Part shown: positions 7,280-15,986 of the stretch, piece by piece
How positions within the stretch are numbered: the first letter of the stretch is position 1
Layout of the letters: each line of letters begins with the position of its first letter
Origin: Anaerolineaceae bacterium
GTDB taxonomy: Bacteria; Chloroflexota; Anaerolineae; Promineifilales; Promineifilaceae
DNA: 64,000 bases
NCBI GenBank assembly: GCA_002699125.1
Contig: PABI01000084.1
Span: 1 to 64,000, forward strand
Direction of reading: 5' to 3'
Position numbers and translations under genes: made by a program
The notes under the pieces: model-generated
The model's database searches: none
The model's input: only the letters and a program-made list of their open reading frames with translations
What the model was told of the DNA's origin: nothing

Positions 7280-9889
7280 ATGACTGCCAGCACGGCCGTA
7301 TTCACCAAAGATCCGCAAGTTTTGCGTTTCGCTGAGGAGTCCAATTTAACCGAACTACAACTGCTTTACTGGATTGGACACCGCTTGCGGCCGTCCGCTG
7401 CCCATTTCAACAACGCCTTCTCCTTTACCTTTTCCGTTTCATTAGATCCCGAGCTTTTTCAGGAAGCATTTGCAACGGCCGTTCACCAATACGACGCCTT
7501 GCGCACCGTTTTCCAGGAGCATCGTGGGATTCCCCAGCAGCATGTACTACCTCAGCCACCTGCCCAGTTAATCTTTGTTGATTTTTCTCACGAACCTGCC
7601 CCCCAGGCTGCTGCCGAAAAATGGCAGCAGCAGCGCGTGCAGCGGCCGTTTCAGCTTAATCGCTGCCTCTATGATTCTGCTTTGCTCAAGCTGGCCGATC
7701 GCCAATTTGTCTGGTTTCTAAACCAGCATCACCTCATCACCGATGCTTCATCGTTTTTTCTCATTGCTGAGACGGTGCTGCAAGCGTATACGGCTTTGCG
7801 GCGCGGCGAAGCGTTGGCCTGGACCGAAAGGCCAGCGTTTGCTCGCTACGTTGCCACTGTACAGCAGCAGCAAAGCAGCAGTCGTGCCGCTAAATCACGG
7901 GCATTTTGGCAGGAGAAGCTGCATCAGAGACCGGAACCGCTGCGCTTTTACGGCCGTTCCCCACAAAAATCATCAGGTACAGTACAGCGCTGGACACACA
8001 ATTTGGGTCCCAAACAGACAGCTCAGCTGAAGGCTCTGGCTGAAAGTGTCGATTTGGGAGTGGGGGCGGCCACGACCGAGCTGCGCCAATTTTGCCTGAC
8101 GGCCACGCTGCTATTTAGCTTGCTGCACCAGCTGACGGGGAATACGCAGCTGGGGTTTGTCACCACTATTCATAACCGGGGAACCCAGGTAAATCGTCAA
8201 ACTGTTGGTGTGTTGATGGAGCTGTGTCCGGTTCTGGTCACTATTGCGCCATATGAGACGTTTGTCTCGCTGCTGCAAAAAGTGGCGGCAGAAATGAAGC
8301 AGCTCCTGCTGCATTATCGCCACGGAGCCAGCCAGGCGGCGTCTGATTTGGCACTGGAGGTGATGTTTACTTTTGTGCAACGGCCGTCGCTCACGCTTGA
8401 TGAGGAAACCGTGACGCACAAAATTGTACATCCCGGCTGCGGCAGTGAGCGGCTGGGGCTGCACGTACATCATCTGGCGGACAGCGATAGTTATGAGCTG
8501 TACCTTGATCTGCATCAGGATAGTTTCAACGCCGCGGAGCAGGAACATGCTAAATTGAGCCTGCAGCGGCTGATTGCCACGCTGCTTTACAATCCAAATG
8601 CGCCAATTACCACCGCCACCATTCCCTGGCCGCACACGGTTGTGAAAGAAGTTGCCAGGGCGAATGGGTGTGGAAACTGCCGTACTCGTCCTGAATACGC
8701 ACCACCAACAACCCATATCGAGACTCAGCTGCAACAAATTTGGCAGGAGGTTTTAGGCCAGTCGCCCATCGGCGTGCAGGATGATTTCTTTGCGCTGGGT
8801 GGTGAATCCTGGCAGGCGATGAGCTTTTTAGGCAGGTTTGAAGCAGCAACGGGCTATTATTTGCCCCTGGGAACCTTGCTGCGCCACAGCACCATTGCCA
8901 GCCTGGCGCAGCAAATTGAAACGCCCGGGCAGCCGCAAGCGATTGTGCAAATTCAGCAGGGAGCATCAGAAACATTGCCGTTGTTCCTCATTCCCGGCGC
9001 GGCGGGCAATACCCTGGCCATGGACCGCCTGGCGCGGCATATGGCCCCTCATCAGCCCATCTACACTTTTGAGATCCCCCTGTTGGACAGCAAAAATCTG
9101 CCCCCCGCTGAAGTTGAAACGCTGGCTATCTATTATTTGGAGGCCATGCAAACGGTGCAGCCCGAAGGACCCTATCATCTCGGTGGCTATTCGGCCGGTG
9201 GCATTCTGGCTTATGAAGTGGCGCAGAAGCTCAGGGCGCAGGGGGAAAAGGTTGATTTTTTAGGCATTATCGACATGCCTGCGCCTGGCTTAAGATATCG
9301 ATCGTGGCAGCGATTTTGCCGCGCCGTGGGGCTGCTTTTGCGTCTGTCGGCGACCAAGGAAGAGGCGCTCTATTTATTGGGGCGTGATTGGGGGAATCGT
9401 GCGATCTATTTTGCGGTGCGGGGCATAAAAGTATGGCTGTGGCGATTCGGCCGTATGCTGGAACGATTCTGGCAAATGCCGCTCAAGCAGAAGTGGCTTC
9501 GCCTGCGCCGGGCGATGAGGCGCGAACGCGAGTTGGCTCCGGCGAGCAGACCGCCGCAGCGACACGACATGGATGCTTCCAGCTTGGAAGATCCGCGCAC
9601 CCGGGCCTTGTTCGATCTGTATGATCGCGCCGTGCGCAAATATTTGCCACAGCCGTATGACGGCCGTCTCATCCTGCTGCGTTGTCCGTTGGGATACGGC
9701 CGTAAAGAAGTCCGCTCCCCCTATCCTCATTACGGCTGGCAGCCGCTCGTGCGCCACCTGGAAACATACACAATCAATGCCCGGGGGCACCTGGCGCTGC
9801 TGCAAGAGCCGGCGGTCGCTACCGTGGGCCAAATATTGCAAAACGTCTTATCTGAATCAATAAAAACCAACAAGGAAGAAGTAGCATGA
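7280..9889 (+). CDS. NRPS-like protein: condensation - carrier - thioesterase
   Basis: 869 residues, three modules in order. A condensation domain spans about 20-450 with the active-site motif HHLITDA at 150-156; the second catalytic His151 and Asp155 are kept, and the usual final Gly is Ala. A peptidyl-carrier domain spans about 478-548 with the pantetheine-attachment Ser510 in LGGESW. A type-I thioesterase spans about 565-869 with the nucleophile Ser638 in GGYSAGG and a late His in ARGHLALL. There is no adenylation domain, so amino-acyl or acyl groups must be loaded in trans, plausibly by the ligase and ACP downstream. The role would be joining two carrier-bound units, or an acyl unit and a free amine, then releasing the product. 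GTATGAGGTAG lies before the ATG. It overlaps the next gene by ATGA. Confidence 0.88.
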   Translation: MTASTAVFTKDPQVLRFAEESNLTELQLLYWIGHRLRPSAAHFNNAFSFTFSVSLDPELFQEAFATAVHQYDALRTVFQEHRGIPQQHVLPQPPAQLIFVDFSHEPAPQAAAEKWQQQRVQRPFQLNRCLYDSALLKLADRQFVWFLNQHHLITDASSFFLIAETVLQAYTALRRGEALAWTERPAFARYVATVQQQQSSSRAAKSRAFWQEKLHQRPEPLRFYGRSPQKSSGTVQRWTHNLGPKQTAQLKALAESVDLGVGAATTELRQFCLTATLLFSLLHQLTGNTQLGFVTTIHNRGTQVNRQTVGVLMELCPVLVTIAPYETFVSLLQKVAAEMKQLLLHYRHGASQAASDLALEVMFTFVQRPSLTLDEETVTHKIVHPGCGSERLGLHVHHLADSDSYELYLDLHQDSFNAAEQEHAKLSLQRLIATLLYNPNAPITTATIPWPHTVVKEVARANGCGNCRTRPEYAPPTTHIETQLQQIWQEVLGQSPIGVQDDFFALGGESWQAMSFLGRFEAATGYYLPLGTLLRHSTIASLAQQIETPGQPQAIVQIQQGASETLPLFLIPGAAGNTLAMDRLARHMAPHQPIYTFEIPLLDSKNLPPAEVETLAIYYLEAMQTVQPEGPYHLGGYSAGGILAYEVAQKLRAQGEKVDFLGIIDMPAPGLRYRSWQRFCRAVGLLLRLSATKEEALYLLGRDWGNRAIYFAVRGIKVWLWRFGRMLERFWQMPLKQKWLRLRRAMRRERELAPASRPPQRHDMDASSLEDPRTRALFDLYDRAVRKYLPQPYDGRLILLRCPLGYGRKEVRSPYPHYGWQPLVRHLETYTINARGHLALLQEPAVATVGQILQNVLSESIKTNKEEVA

Positions 9890-10143
9890 ATATAAAAGAA
9901 CAAATCCGCTCCTTTGTCGCCGAAAACTTTTTATTCAGCGCCAATGGCTTTGATTTAAGCGACGACGCCTCCTTTCTAGACGAAGGTGTGGTTGATTCCA
10001 CCGGCACGCTGGAGCTGGTCATGTTTGCCGAAGAAACGTTTGGCATTGAGGTCGGTGACCACGAAATTGAGCCGGAAAACTTCGACTCCGTTAACAAGCT
10101 GGCGGCTTATATTGCCCGCAAGAGCGATCTGGTGATTTCGTGA
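9886..10143 (+). CDS. Acyl carrier protein
   Basis: 85 residues, acidic, with the four-helix ACP pattern. The phosphopantetheine-attachment serine is Ser38 in GVVDSTGTLEL (DST rather than the fatty-acid DSL). It starts inside the stop of the condensation protein (ATGA overlap), implying translational coupling. Separate ACPs with a DST motif next to an AMP-ligase and an asparagine synthase are also known from exosortase-associated and small lipopeptide loci. The likely job is carrying the acid activated by the ligase at 10193-11707. The AAGGAAGAAG upstream is a good ribosome site. Confidence 0.9.
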   Translation: MNIKEQIRSFVAENFLFSANGFDLSDDASFLDEGVVDSTGTLELVMFAEETFGIEVGDHEIEPENFDSVNKLAAYIARKSDLVIS

Positions 10144-10192
10144 ATTGTCATTCCTGCGAGAGTAGGAAGTGACAGCCAGATGGGGGAAGCAG

Positions 10193-11707
10193 ATGAAATT
10201 AGTCCAATCGTTCCTTGAGGAAAGTGCTACCAAAACGCCGGACAAAATTGCTCTAATTTGCGAGGAACAGCGGTTTACCTATGCTCAGTTTGAGGCGATG
10301 GCCAACCGTCTGGCCCAGGCATTGGTGGCCAATGGGGTGAGGCGGGGCGACCGGGTCCTGCTTTTTCTGCCCAATTCGGTGGAGCTGGTGGTGAGCATTT
10401 TTGCTACGCTGAAGGCCAATGCTGTTTTTGTGCCGGTCAACCATTCTACTAAAGCAGACAGGCTGCGCTTTTTAGCAAAAGATTGTCGCGCCGCTGGTTT
10501 GGTGACGTGGCAGCGGCAGGGGAAAACGGCCGTTTCCCTGCAAAAATCCATTCCCAGCCTGAACACCGTTGTGGTTGTGGGCGACGCGCCAGACGGCTGC
10601 CTCTCTTTTGCCGGCATTCAGGAGACGTTTAGTGCGGAACGGCCGTCTAGCCAAACCATCGATCAAGATTTAGCCTGCCTCATCTACACCTCCGGCAGCA
10701 CCGGCGAGCCAAAGGGAGTGATGTCAGCGCACAACAACGTGGTGTTTGCCGCTTCCTCCATCATCAGCTACCTGCAAAACACGGCAGATGATATTGTGCT
10801 CAATGTGCTGCCGCTCTCATTTGACTATGGCCTTTACCAGCTGCTGATGACCTTCAAATTTGGCGGCACGCTCGTTTTGGAGCGTTCCTTTGCTTATCCG
10901 GCCCCCGTTCTTAAGCGCATTGCCGCCGAAAAAGTGACCGGCCTGCCGCTGGTGCCCACCATCGCCGCCATTTTGCTGCAACTAGATTTAAGTCCGTACG
11001 ATTTCTCCAGCCTGCGCTACATTACGAATACGGCCGCAGCCCTTTCACCCAGCCACATCACCGCCTTGCAAGAGAAATTTCCCCAGGCCATGCTCTTCTC
11101 CATGTACGGCCTCACCGAAACCAAGCGCACGCTGTACCTGCCGCCGGAACAGCTGGCCGAACGCCCGGGCTCCGTGGGCATACCCATTCCCGGTACCGAA
11201 GCGTGGCTGGAGGACGAGACGGGCAGGCGGCTGGGCCCCGGCGAGATTGGCGAGCTGGTGATTCGCGGCAGTCACGTTATGCGCGGCTACTGGGAACGTC
11301 CTGAAGCAACCGCAGCACGCTTTCGCCCTGGACCGATTCCAGGTGAGCGACTTTGTTACAGCGGAGATTTATTTCGTATAGACAATAAAGGCTTTTTCCA
11401 CTTCGTCGGACGCAAAGATGACATCATCAAAAGTCGTGGTGAAAAGGTGGCCCCCAAAGAAATTGAAAATGTGTTGTGCAGCCTGAGTGGGGTAGTGGAA
11501 ACGGCCGTCATCGGCATCCCCGATCCTGTGCTGGGTGAAGCAATCAAAGCATTTGTTGTGCTCAAAGATAATTCACTCAGTGAAAAAGACGTCCTGCGCC
11601 ACTGCCGCCAGCATTTGGAAGATTTTATGGTGCCGCAGCAGATTGAGTTTCGCGACACGCTGCCCAAATCGAGCAACGGTAAAATTGCCAAGAAGGAACT
11701 GAAGTAG
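10193..11707 (+). CDS. AMP-dependent acyl ligase (ANL superfamily)
   Basis: 504 residues with all ANL core motifs. These are the P-loop-like IYTSGSTGEPKGVM, YGLTETKRT, the YSGDLFRID aspartate region, the GRKDDIIKSRGEKVAP hinge/ribose region, and the C-terminal catalytic lysine in SSNGKIAKKEL. It activates a carboxylic acid as acyl-adenylate and passes it to CoA or, more likely here, to the ACP encoded directly before it. The ATG at 10193 has GGGGGAAG upstream; an upstream GTG (10169) lies in a CATTCCTGCGAGAGTAGGAAGTGACAG repeat-like hairpin and is not preferred. The substrate cannot be read reliably. The sequence is closest in feel to ligases paired with ACPs in exosortase or lipopeptide loci. 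Confidence 0.88.
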   Translation: MKLVQSFLEESATKTPDKIALICEEQRFTYAQFEAMANRLAQALVANGVRRGDRVLLFLPNSVELVVSIFATLKANAVFVPVNHSTKADRLRFLAKDCRAAGLVTWQRQGKTAVSLQKSIPSLNTVVVVGDAPDGCLSFAGIQETFSAERPSSQTIDQDLACLIYTSGSTGEPKGVMSAHNNVVFAASSIISYLQNTADDIVLNVLPLSFDYGLYQLLMTFKFGGTLVLERSFAYPAPVLKRIAAEKVTGLPLVPTIAAILLQLDLSPYDFSSLRYITNTAAALSPSHITALQEKFPQAMLFSMYGLTETKRTLYLPPEQLAERPGSVGIPIPGTEAWLEDETGRRLGPGEIGELVIRGSHVMRGYWERPEATAARFRPGPIPGERLCYSGDLFRIDNKGFFHFVGRKDDIIKSRGEKVAPKEIENVLCSLSGVVETAVIGIPDPVLGEAIKAFVVLKDNSLSEKDVLRHCRQHLEDFMVPQQIEFRDTLPKSSNGKIAKKELK

Positions 11708-11710
11708 GCA

Positions 11711-13735
11711 ATGTGTGGTATCGTAGGCATTCATCCCCTAACGCAGCCAGAACCCGTTCAGCCGGAAACGCTGCAATCCATGCTGGCCATCCTCCACCAT
11801 CGTGGCCCCGATGAATCCGGCATTTATCTTTTCCAGGATGACGTCAGCAGCGTGGGGCTGGGTCATGCCCGGCTAAGCATCATCGACTTGGCAGGAGGGC
11901 AGCAGCCGCTGTGCAATGAAGACGGCACGCTGTGGATCACGTTCAATGGCGAAATTTTCAACTATCGCGAACTGCGTGATGAACTGAAGGCCGACCATCA
12001 TTTTGCCACAAACAGTGACACCGAAATCATTCTGCACCTGTATGAAACATACGGTCAGGCTTGTCTACAGTGGCTAAACGGTCAGTTTGCTTTTGCCATT
12101 TGGGATGAAATAGAACATACGCTTTTTATGGCGCGGGATCGGGTGGGGATACGGCCGTTTTTCTACACCATTCAGCAAAACCAGCTCATCTTCGCCTCAG
12201 AAATGAAGGCCATTTTGGCTGCGCTGCCAGACAGCCCCCAACTGGATTTAACTACGCTGGACCAGATTTTTACCTATTGGAGTCCGCTGCCGCCGCGCAC
12301 GATTTTCCAGGGCATTCATACTTTACCGCCAGGGCATTGTTTGCTGGTGCGGAACGGCCGTCTTTCAATAAAACAGTATTGGCAGCCGGAATTCCCGACA
12401 GAACAGTCAAAAAACGGCCAGTCGCTGCAAGATGCGGCGGCACAGCTACGCCACTTGCTCACCGAGGCCACCCGGCTGCGCCTACGCGCCGACGTGCCCG
12501 TAGGCGCCTACCTCAGCGGCGGGCTGGATTCCTCCACCATTGCTGCGCTGCTCTACCACGACATTGGGCAGCGGCTGGAGACATTCTCCATCGCCTTCAC
12601 CGATACCGCCTTTGACGAGAGCAGCTTCCAGCAGCAGATGGCGGCACACCTGGGCACGGAGCATCATGTGCTTACGTGCAGCCACGCCGATGTGGGCCGA
12701 GCCTTCTCCGACGTCATCTGGCACACCGAAACGCCCATCCTGCGCACTTCGCCCGTGCCGCTTTTTTTGCTGTCGGAATTTGTGCAAAAAGCGGGCATCA
12801 AGGTCGTACTTACCGGGGAAGGGGCCGATGAGTTTTTGGGTGGCTACGACATTTTTAAGGAGGCGCTGATTCGTCGCTTTTGGTCCCGGCAGCCAGAATC
12901 GGCGCTACGGCCGCTTCTTCTCAAAAAACTGTACCGCTACGTGGCCAACCTGGACAATCCAGCATACCTGACCAAATTCTTCGGCTACCGTCTGAGCGAA
13001 ACGGCCGAACCAGGCTACTCGCACCTGCTGCGCTGGCGCAACGGGGCACGCCACCGGCGCTTGTTTCATCCCCGCGTCCTGGCAACGTTGGGAGCAGAAA
13101 AACCGCTGCCTGATTTGCCGCTGCCAGCCAAATTTAGACATTGGTCAGCACTGGCCCAGGCACAGTACCTGGAAATCCGCATCTTCCTGGCCGAATACCT
13201 GCTTTCGTCCCAGGGGGACCGCATGGCGATGGCTCATTCCATCGAGGGGCGCTTTCCGTTTCTGGACCATCACGTCATTGAGTATTGCAACCAGATGCCG
13301 CCTGATTTCAAGCTGCGCGGCCTGAACGAAAAGCACATTTTGAAGCACGCCGTGCGCGACTTGCTCCCGGCGGAAATTTGGCAGCGGCAGAAACGGCCGT
13401 ATCGCGCCCCCATTCACCATAGCTTTTTCCCGGAAGGACGGCCGTTGGATTGGGTTTCTGAAATGCTATCACCGCAAAAAATAGAGGCGGCCGGCTGCTT
13501 CAACCCGCCAGCGGTGCAGGCACTGCTAAACAAGCAGGCTCGTTTGGGCAGTCTGGGTGAAGTCGATGAGATGGCGCTGACAGGGATTTTATCCACGCAG
13601 CTGGTGCATCATCATTTTGTGGCGGGCAGGGGAACGGCCGTTGCTTCACAATCAGGTAACAACCAAAAAATTATCCAACGTGGGGCAAACCTTGTGAAAA
13701 CAAGCGAACCCCAATTGTCATTTCGAACGAAGTGA
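11711..13735 (+). CDS. asnB: Asparagine synthase (glutamine-hydrolysing), AsnB type
   Basis: 674 residues. The N-terminal class-II glutaminase domain starts MCGIVGIH, with Cys2 the nucleophile after Met removal. RGPDESG (31-37) and the Asn/Gly of FNGEIFNYREL follow. The C-terminal ATP-pyrophosphatase domain has SGGLDSSTIAAL at 269-280. It uses glutamine nitrogen to amidate an adenylated carboxylate. It is 3 bp after the acyl ligase and shares its strand. Placement between a ligase/ACP pair and an NAD-synthetase-like protein suggests it amidates a pathway intermediate rather than only making asparagine, as AsnB paralogs do in other natural-product loci (inference). The C-terminal 50 residues are poorly conserved and run into a repeat-like stretch. 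Confidence 0.9.
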   Translation: MCGIVGIHPLTQPEPVQPETLQSMLAILHHRGPDESGIYLFQDDVSSVGLGHARLSIIDLAGGQQPLCNEDGTLWITFNGEIFNYRELRDELKADHHFATNSDTEIILHLYETYGQACLQWLNGQFAFAIWDEIEHTLFMARDRVGIRPFFYTIQQNQLIFASEMKAILAALPDSPQLDLTTLDQIFTYWSPLPPRTIFQGIHTLPPGHCLLVRNGRLSIKQYWQPEFPTEQSKNGQSLQDAAAQLRHLLTEATRLRLRADVPVGAYLSGGLDSSTIAALLYHDIGQRLETFSIAFTDTAFDESSFQQQMAAHLGTEHHVLTCSHADVGRAFSDVIWHTETPILRTSPVPLFLLSEFVQKAGIKVVLTGEGADEFLGGYDIFKEALIRRFWSRQPESALRPLLLKKLYRYVANLDNPAYLTKFFGYRLSETAEPGYSHLLRWRNGARHRRLFHPRVLATLGAEKPLPDLPLPAKFRHWSALAQAQYLEIRIFLAEYLLSSQGDRMAMAHSIEGRFPFLDHHVIEYCNQMPPDFKLRGLNEKHILKHAVRDLLPAEIWQRQKRPYRAPIHHSFFPEGRPLDWVSEMLSPQKIEAAGCFNPPAVQALLNKQARLGSLGEVDEMALTGILSTQLVHHHFVAGRGTAVASQSGNNQKIIQRGANLVKTSEPQLSFRTK

Positions 13736-13785
13736 GAAATCTTTCGACGTGGAACATCCTTAAACAAAGAAACTGGGAGCAGTGC

Positions 13786-14787
13786 ATGATTAGTAAGACA
13801 GTTGAATTTCACCGGCAAATTTTAGAAATTGATCCGGCGCGGGAAGCGGAGCGCATTGTGGAGCGGCTGCGCCGCGACATTTTTCACGTCCTCAAACGCA
13901 AGGGCGGCGTGTTGGGCGTCAGCGGCGGGGTGGATTCGGCCGTGGTGCTGGCGCTGACGGTACAGGCAATGGAGCCCAATCGCCTGGTGGCGCTGCTCCT
14001 GCCCGAACGGGAATCCAGCCCGGAAAGCCTGCTGCTGGGGCGGGAAGTCTGCCGCCAATTTGGTGTGACACCGCTGGTGGAAGACGTGACGGAGCCGCTG
14101 TACGGCTTTGGCAGCTACCGTCGGCGTGATGCGGCCGTCAAGGAAGTTTTTCCCGAATATGACAGCAGCTACAAGCTCAAAATCACCCTGCCGACGGATT
14201 TGCTGGACAGCGACACGCTCAACTTTTACCGGCTGACGATTGTCAGTCCAGAAGGGGAAGAGAAGAGCGAGCGGTTACGGCCGTCGCAATTACGCCAAAT
14301 CGTCGCCGCCACGAACTTCAAGCAGCGCAGTCGGGCCGCCATGCTCTATTACCACGCCGAGCTGCGCGACTTTGCCGTCATTGGCACGCCGCAAAAGAAC
14401 GAGCACGACCAGGGCTTTTTTGTGAAGTACGGCGACAGCGCCATGGACGTGCAGCCGATTGGCCATCTGTACAAAACGCAGGTGTACCAATTGGCCGAAT
14501 ATCTCAACATCCCCGAAGCGATTCGCCAGCGTCCGCCCACTTCCGACACCTACAGCGCTGCCAGCACGCAGGAAGAATTTTTCTTCCGCCTGCCGTTTGA
14601 GCTGATGGATCTGATCTGGTACGGGCTGAAGCACGAGATTCCAGCCGAGGTTGTGGCGCAGAAACTGGATTTAACGGCCGAACAAGTTAACCGCGTTTAT
14701 GCCGATTTGCAGCGCAAGCAGCGCACCACCACTTATCTGCGTACGCCGCCGCTGGGACTGTTTGATGAAGAAGAGGAGTTTGTGTAA
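13786..14787 (+). CDS. NAD synthetase (NadE)-like ATP-pyrophosphatase amidoligase
   Basis: 333 residues. The PP-loop SGGVDSAVVLAL is at 46-57, and FFVKYGDSAMDVQPIGHLYKTQVYQLAEYLNIP matches the NadE signature region in two adjoining pieces. NadE amidates nicotinate-adenine dinucleotide. This protein has no N-terminal glutaminase domain and would need free ammonia. Where ordinary NadE has a Gly-Gln-Thr-Asp-Glu run after the PP residues, this one reads PPTSDTYSAASTQEEFFF, so the substrate may differ. The start at 13786 follows GGGAGCAGTGC; an 18-codon upstream extension crosses a TCATTTCGAACGAAG repeat and overlaps asnB. Tight packing with the methyltransferase (2-bp gap) places it in the cluster. 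It could still be the cell's NAD synthetase. Confidence 0.8.
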   Translation: MISKTVEFHRQILEIDPAREAERIVERLRRDIFHVLKRKGGVLGVSGGVDSAVVLALTVQAMEPNRLVALLLPERESSPESLLLGREVCRQFGVTPLVEDVTEPLYGFGSYRRRDAAVKEVFPEYDSSYKLKITLPTDLLDSDTLNFYRLTIVSPEGEEKSERLRPSQLRQIVAATNFKQRSRAAMLYYHAELRDFAVIGTPQKNEHDQGFFVKYGDSAMDVQPIGHLYKTQVYQLAEYLNIPEAIRQRPPTSDTYSAASTQEEFFFRLPFELMDLIWYGLKHEIPAEVVAQKLDLTAEQVNRVYADLQRKQRTTTYLRTPPLGLFDEEEEFV

Positions 14788-14789
14788 CC

Positions 14790-15671
14790 ATGTTTGAATT
14801 TATTTATCACCTTTACGAGACGTTTAACCTGGCCGGGCTGCCTGATCCGCATAAGGAAACATTGCATTTAGTTGATATTTTGTCTGGCGGGGCGCTGCGG
14901 GCGCTGGACGGCCGTTCCCTGCAAGAACTTACGACAAAAAACATCAACCTGGATGAGTTGGTCGCCCAACGACAGCAGGGCGTACCGCTGGAATATATTT
15001 TGCAGCAGACGGTATTTATGGGACGGCCGTTCACCTGCACCCCAGACGCACTCATCCCCCGCGCCGAAACAGAGCTGCTGGTGCGCACCGTTTTACAACA
15101 CGCTGCGCAGTTAGAGACCAAATCGCCCACCATTGTGGATGTGGGCACCGGCAGCGGCAATATTGCCGTCTCGCTGGCATTGGAGCTGCCGCACAGCCGC
15201 GTTTTGGCATTGGACATCAGCCCGGAAGCCGTATCCCAGGCGCAAAAGCATGTCGAACAGTACGATCTGCAAGATCGTTTGACGGTTCACTGTGGCGATC
15301 TGTTTGCCCCGCTGCACAGCATGGGGTTGGAGAACCAGGTCGATGTGGTGGTGTGCAATCCGCCGTACATTCCTTCTGGTTCATTGGGCAAGATGGCCGC
15401 AGAAATCGTGGAACATGAACCGCTTATCGCCCTGGATGCCGGACCATACGGCATCAACATTTTCCGGCGGCTGGTGCAAGATGCACTTGCCTTCTTGCCG
15501 CCAGATGGTCTGCTGGCTTTTGAATTCGGTGCCGGGCAAGAAGTATTGGTAGAGCGGCTTCTGCAAAAAAGTGGGGGCTATAAGCAGATGCAGCTCGTAC
15601 CGGATCACACTGGTGCGCCTCGGGTAGCCTTGGCGCAGAAGGCGGTCCCCGCACCAAACCTAACACGCTGA
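14790..15671 (+). CDS. PrmC/HemK-like SAM-dependent N5-glutamine-type methyltransferase
   Basis: 293 residues. The C-terminal Rossmann methyltransferase has the SAM loop VDVGTGSGN at 117-125 and the amide-binding NPPYIP at 190-195, preceded by IPRAETELLV and followed by EHEPLIALDAGPYG. This is the full PrmC signature. PrmC methylates the side-chain amide nitrogen of the release-factor GGQ glutamine. The N-terminal helical domain (1-70) is divergent. It ends the cluster, 2 bp after the NadE-like gene, with no release-factor gene nearby, unlike the usual prfA-prmC pairing. Either it is the housekeeping enzyme in an unusual place, or a paralog methylating an amide made by the two upstream amidating enzymes (inference). 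Confidence 0.85.
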   Translation: MFEFIYHLYETFNLAGLPDPHKETLHLVDILSGGALRALDGRSLQELTTKNINLDELVAQRQQGVPLEYILQQTVFMGRPFTCTPDALIPRAETELLVRTVLQHAAQLETKSPTIVDVGTGSGNIAVSLALELPHSRVLALDISPEAVSQAQKHVEQYDLQDRLTVHCGDLFAPLHSMGLENQVDVVVCNPPYIPSGSLGKMAAEIVEHEPLIALDAGPYGINIFRRLVQDALAFLPPDGLLAFEFGAGQEVLVERLLQKSGGYKQMQLVPDHTGAPRVALAQKAVPAPNLTR

Positions 15672-15697
15672 GCATTCAAAAAAGCTGGAAGAGGAAT

Positions 15698-15728
15698 AAA
15701 AAAGAGGCCCACACTCGGCCTCTTTTTT
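15698..15728 (+). terminator. Strong intrinsic terminator closing the biosynthetic cluster
   Basis: A perfect 12-bp stem, AAAAAAGAGGCC against GGCCTCTTTTTT, with a 7-base loop (CACACTC). It lies 27 bp after the methyltransferase stop. The A-run/T-run flanks make it able to act in both directions, so it may also end the convergent tRNA-Gly transcript. Confidence 0.92.
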
Positions 15729-15741
15729 GCTTAAACTTTAG

Positions 15742-15812
15742 AGCGGGTAACGGGAATCGAACCCGTACTCTTTGCTTGGGAAGCAAATGTGATACCGTTT
15801 CACCATACCCGC
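15742..15812 (-). tRNA. tRNA-Gly (anticodon CCC)
   Basis: On the minus strand the sequence folds as a 71-nt cloverleaf. The acceptor stem is GCGGGTA against TACCCGC, and the D-arm lies in TGGTGAAACGGTATCAC. The anticodon arm TTTGC-TTCCCAA-GCAAA puts CCC at 34-36, and the T-arm is ACGGG-TTCGATT-CCCGT. The CCA end is not encoded. It reads GGG glycine codons. It is convergent with the biosynthetic cluster across the terminator at 15698-15728. Confidence 0.95.
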
Positions 15813-15877
15813 GATTGCGTCGAAATTATAGTCTCGTGGCAATTAAGTGTCAAATTTAGAAAACGGCCGTTTTCCCC

Positions 15878-15905
15878 TTGCAACTCTATATTTTCCGCCT
15901 ATAAT
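15878..15905 (+). promoter_or_regulatory. Sigma-70-like promoter upstream of the response-regulator-like gene
   Basis: TTGCAA (15878-15883), a 16-bp spacer and TATAAT (15900-15905) match the vegetative consensus well. The gene start at 15987 would leave a leader of about 75 nt. On the other strand the region is the upstream flank of tRNA-Gly. This is sequence match only. Confidence 0.6.
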
Positions 15906-15986
15906 GGCTTTCTACGAATGTTAAATATTTCTGAAATGCCAATATTTTTTTCGTGAAAAAGGCGACTTCAATTGTAGAGGATTTTT

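Noticed and set aside
7280..15671. Exosortase-associated polysaccharide locus
   Set aside because: The acyl ligase, ACP and asparagine synthase recall such loci, but no exosortase, glycosyltransferase or PEP-CTERM protein is present in the window.
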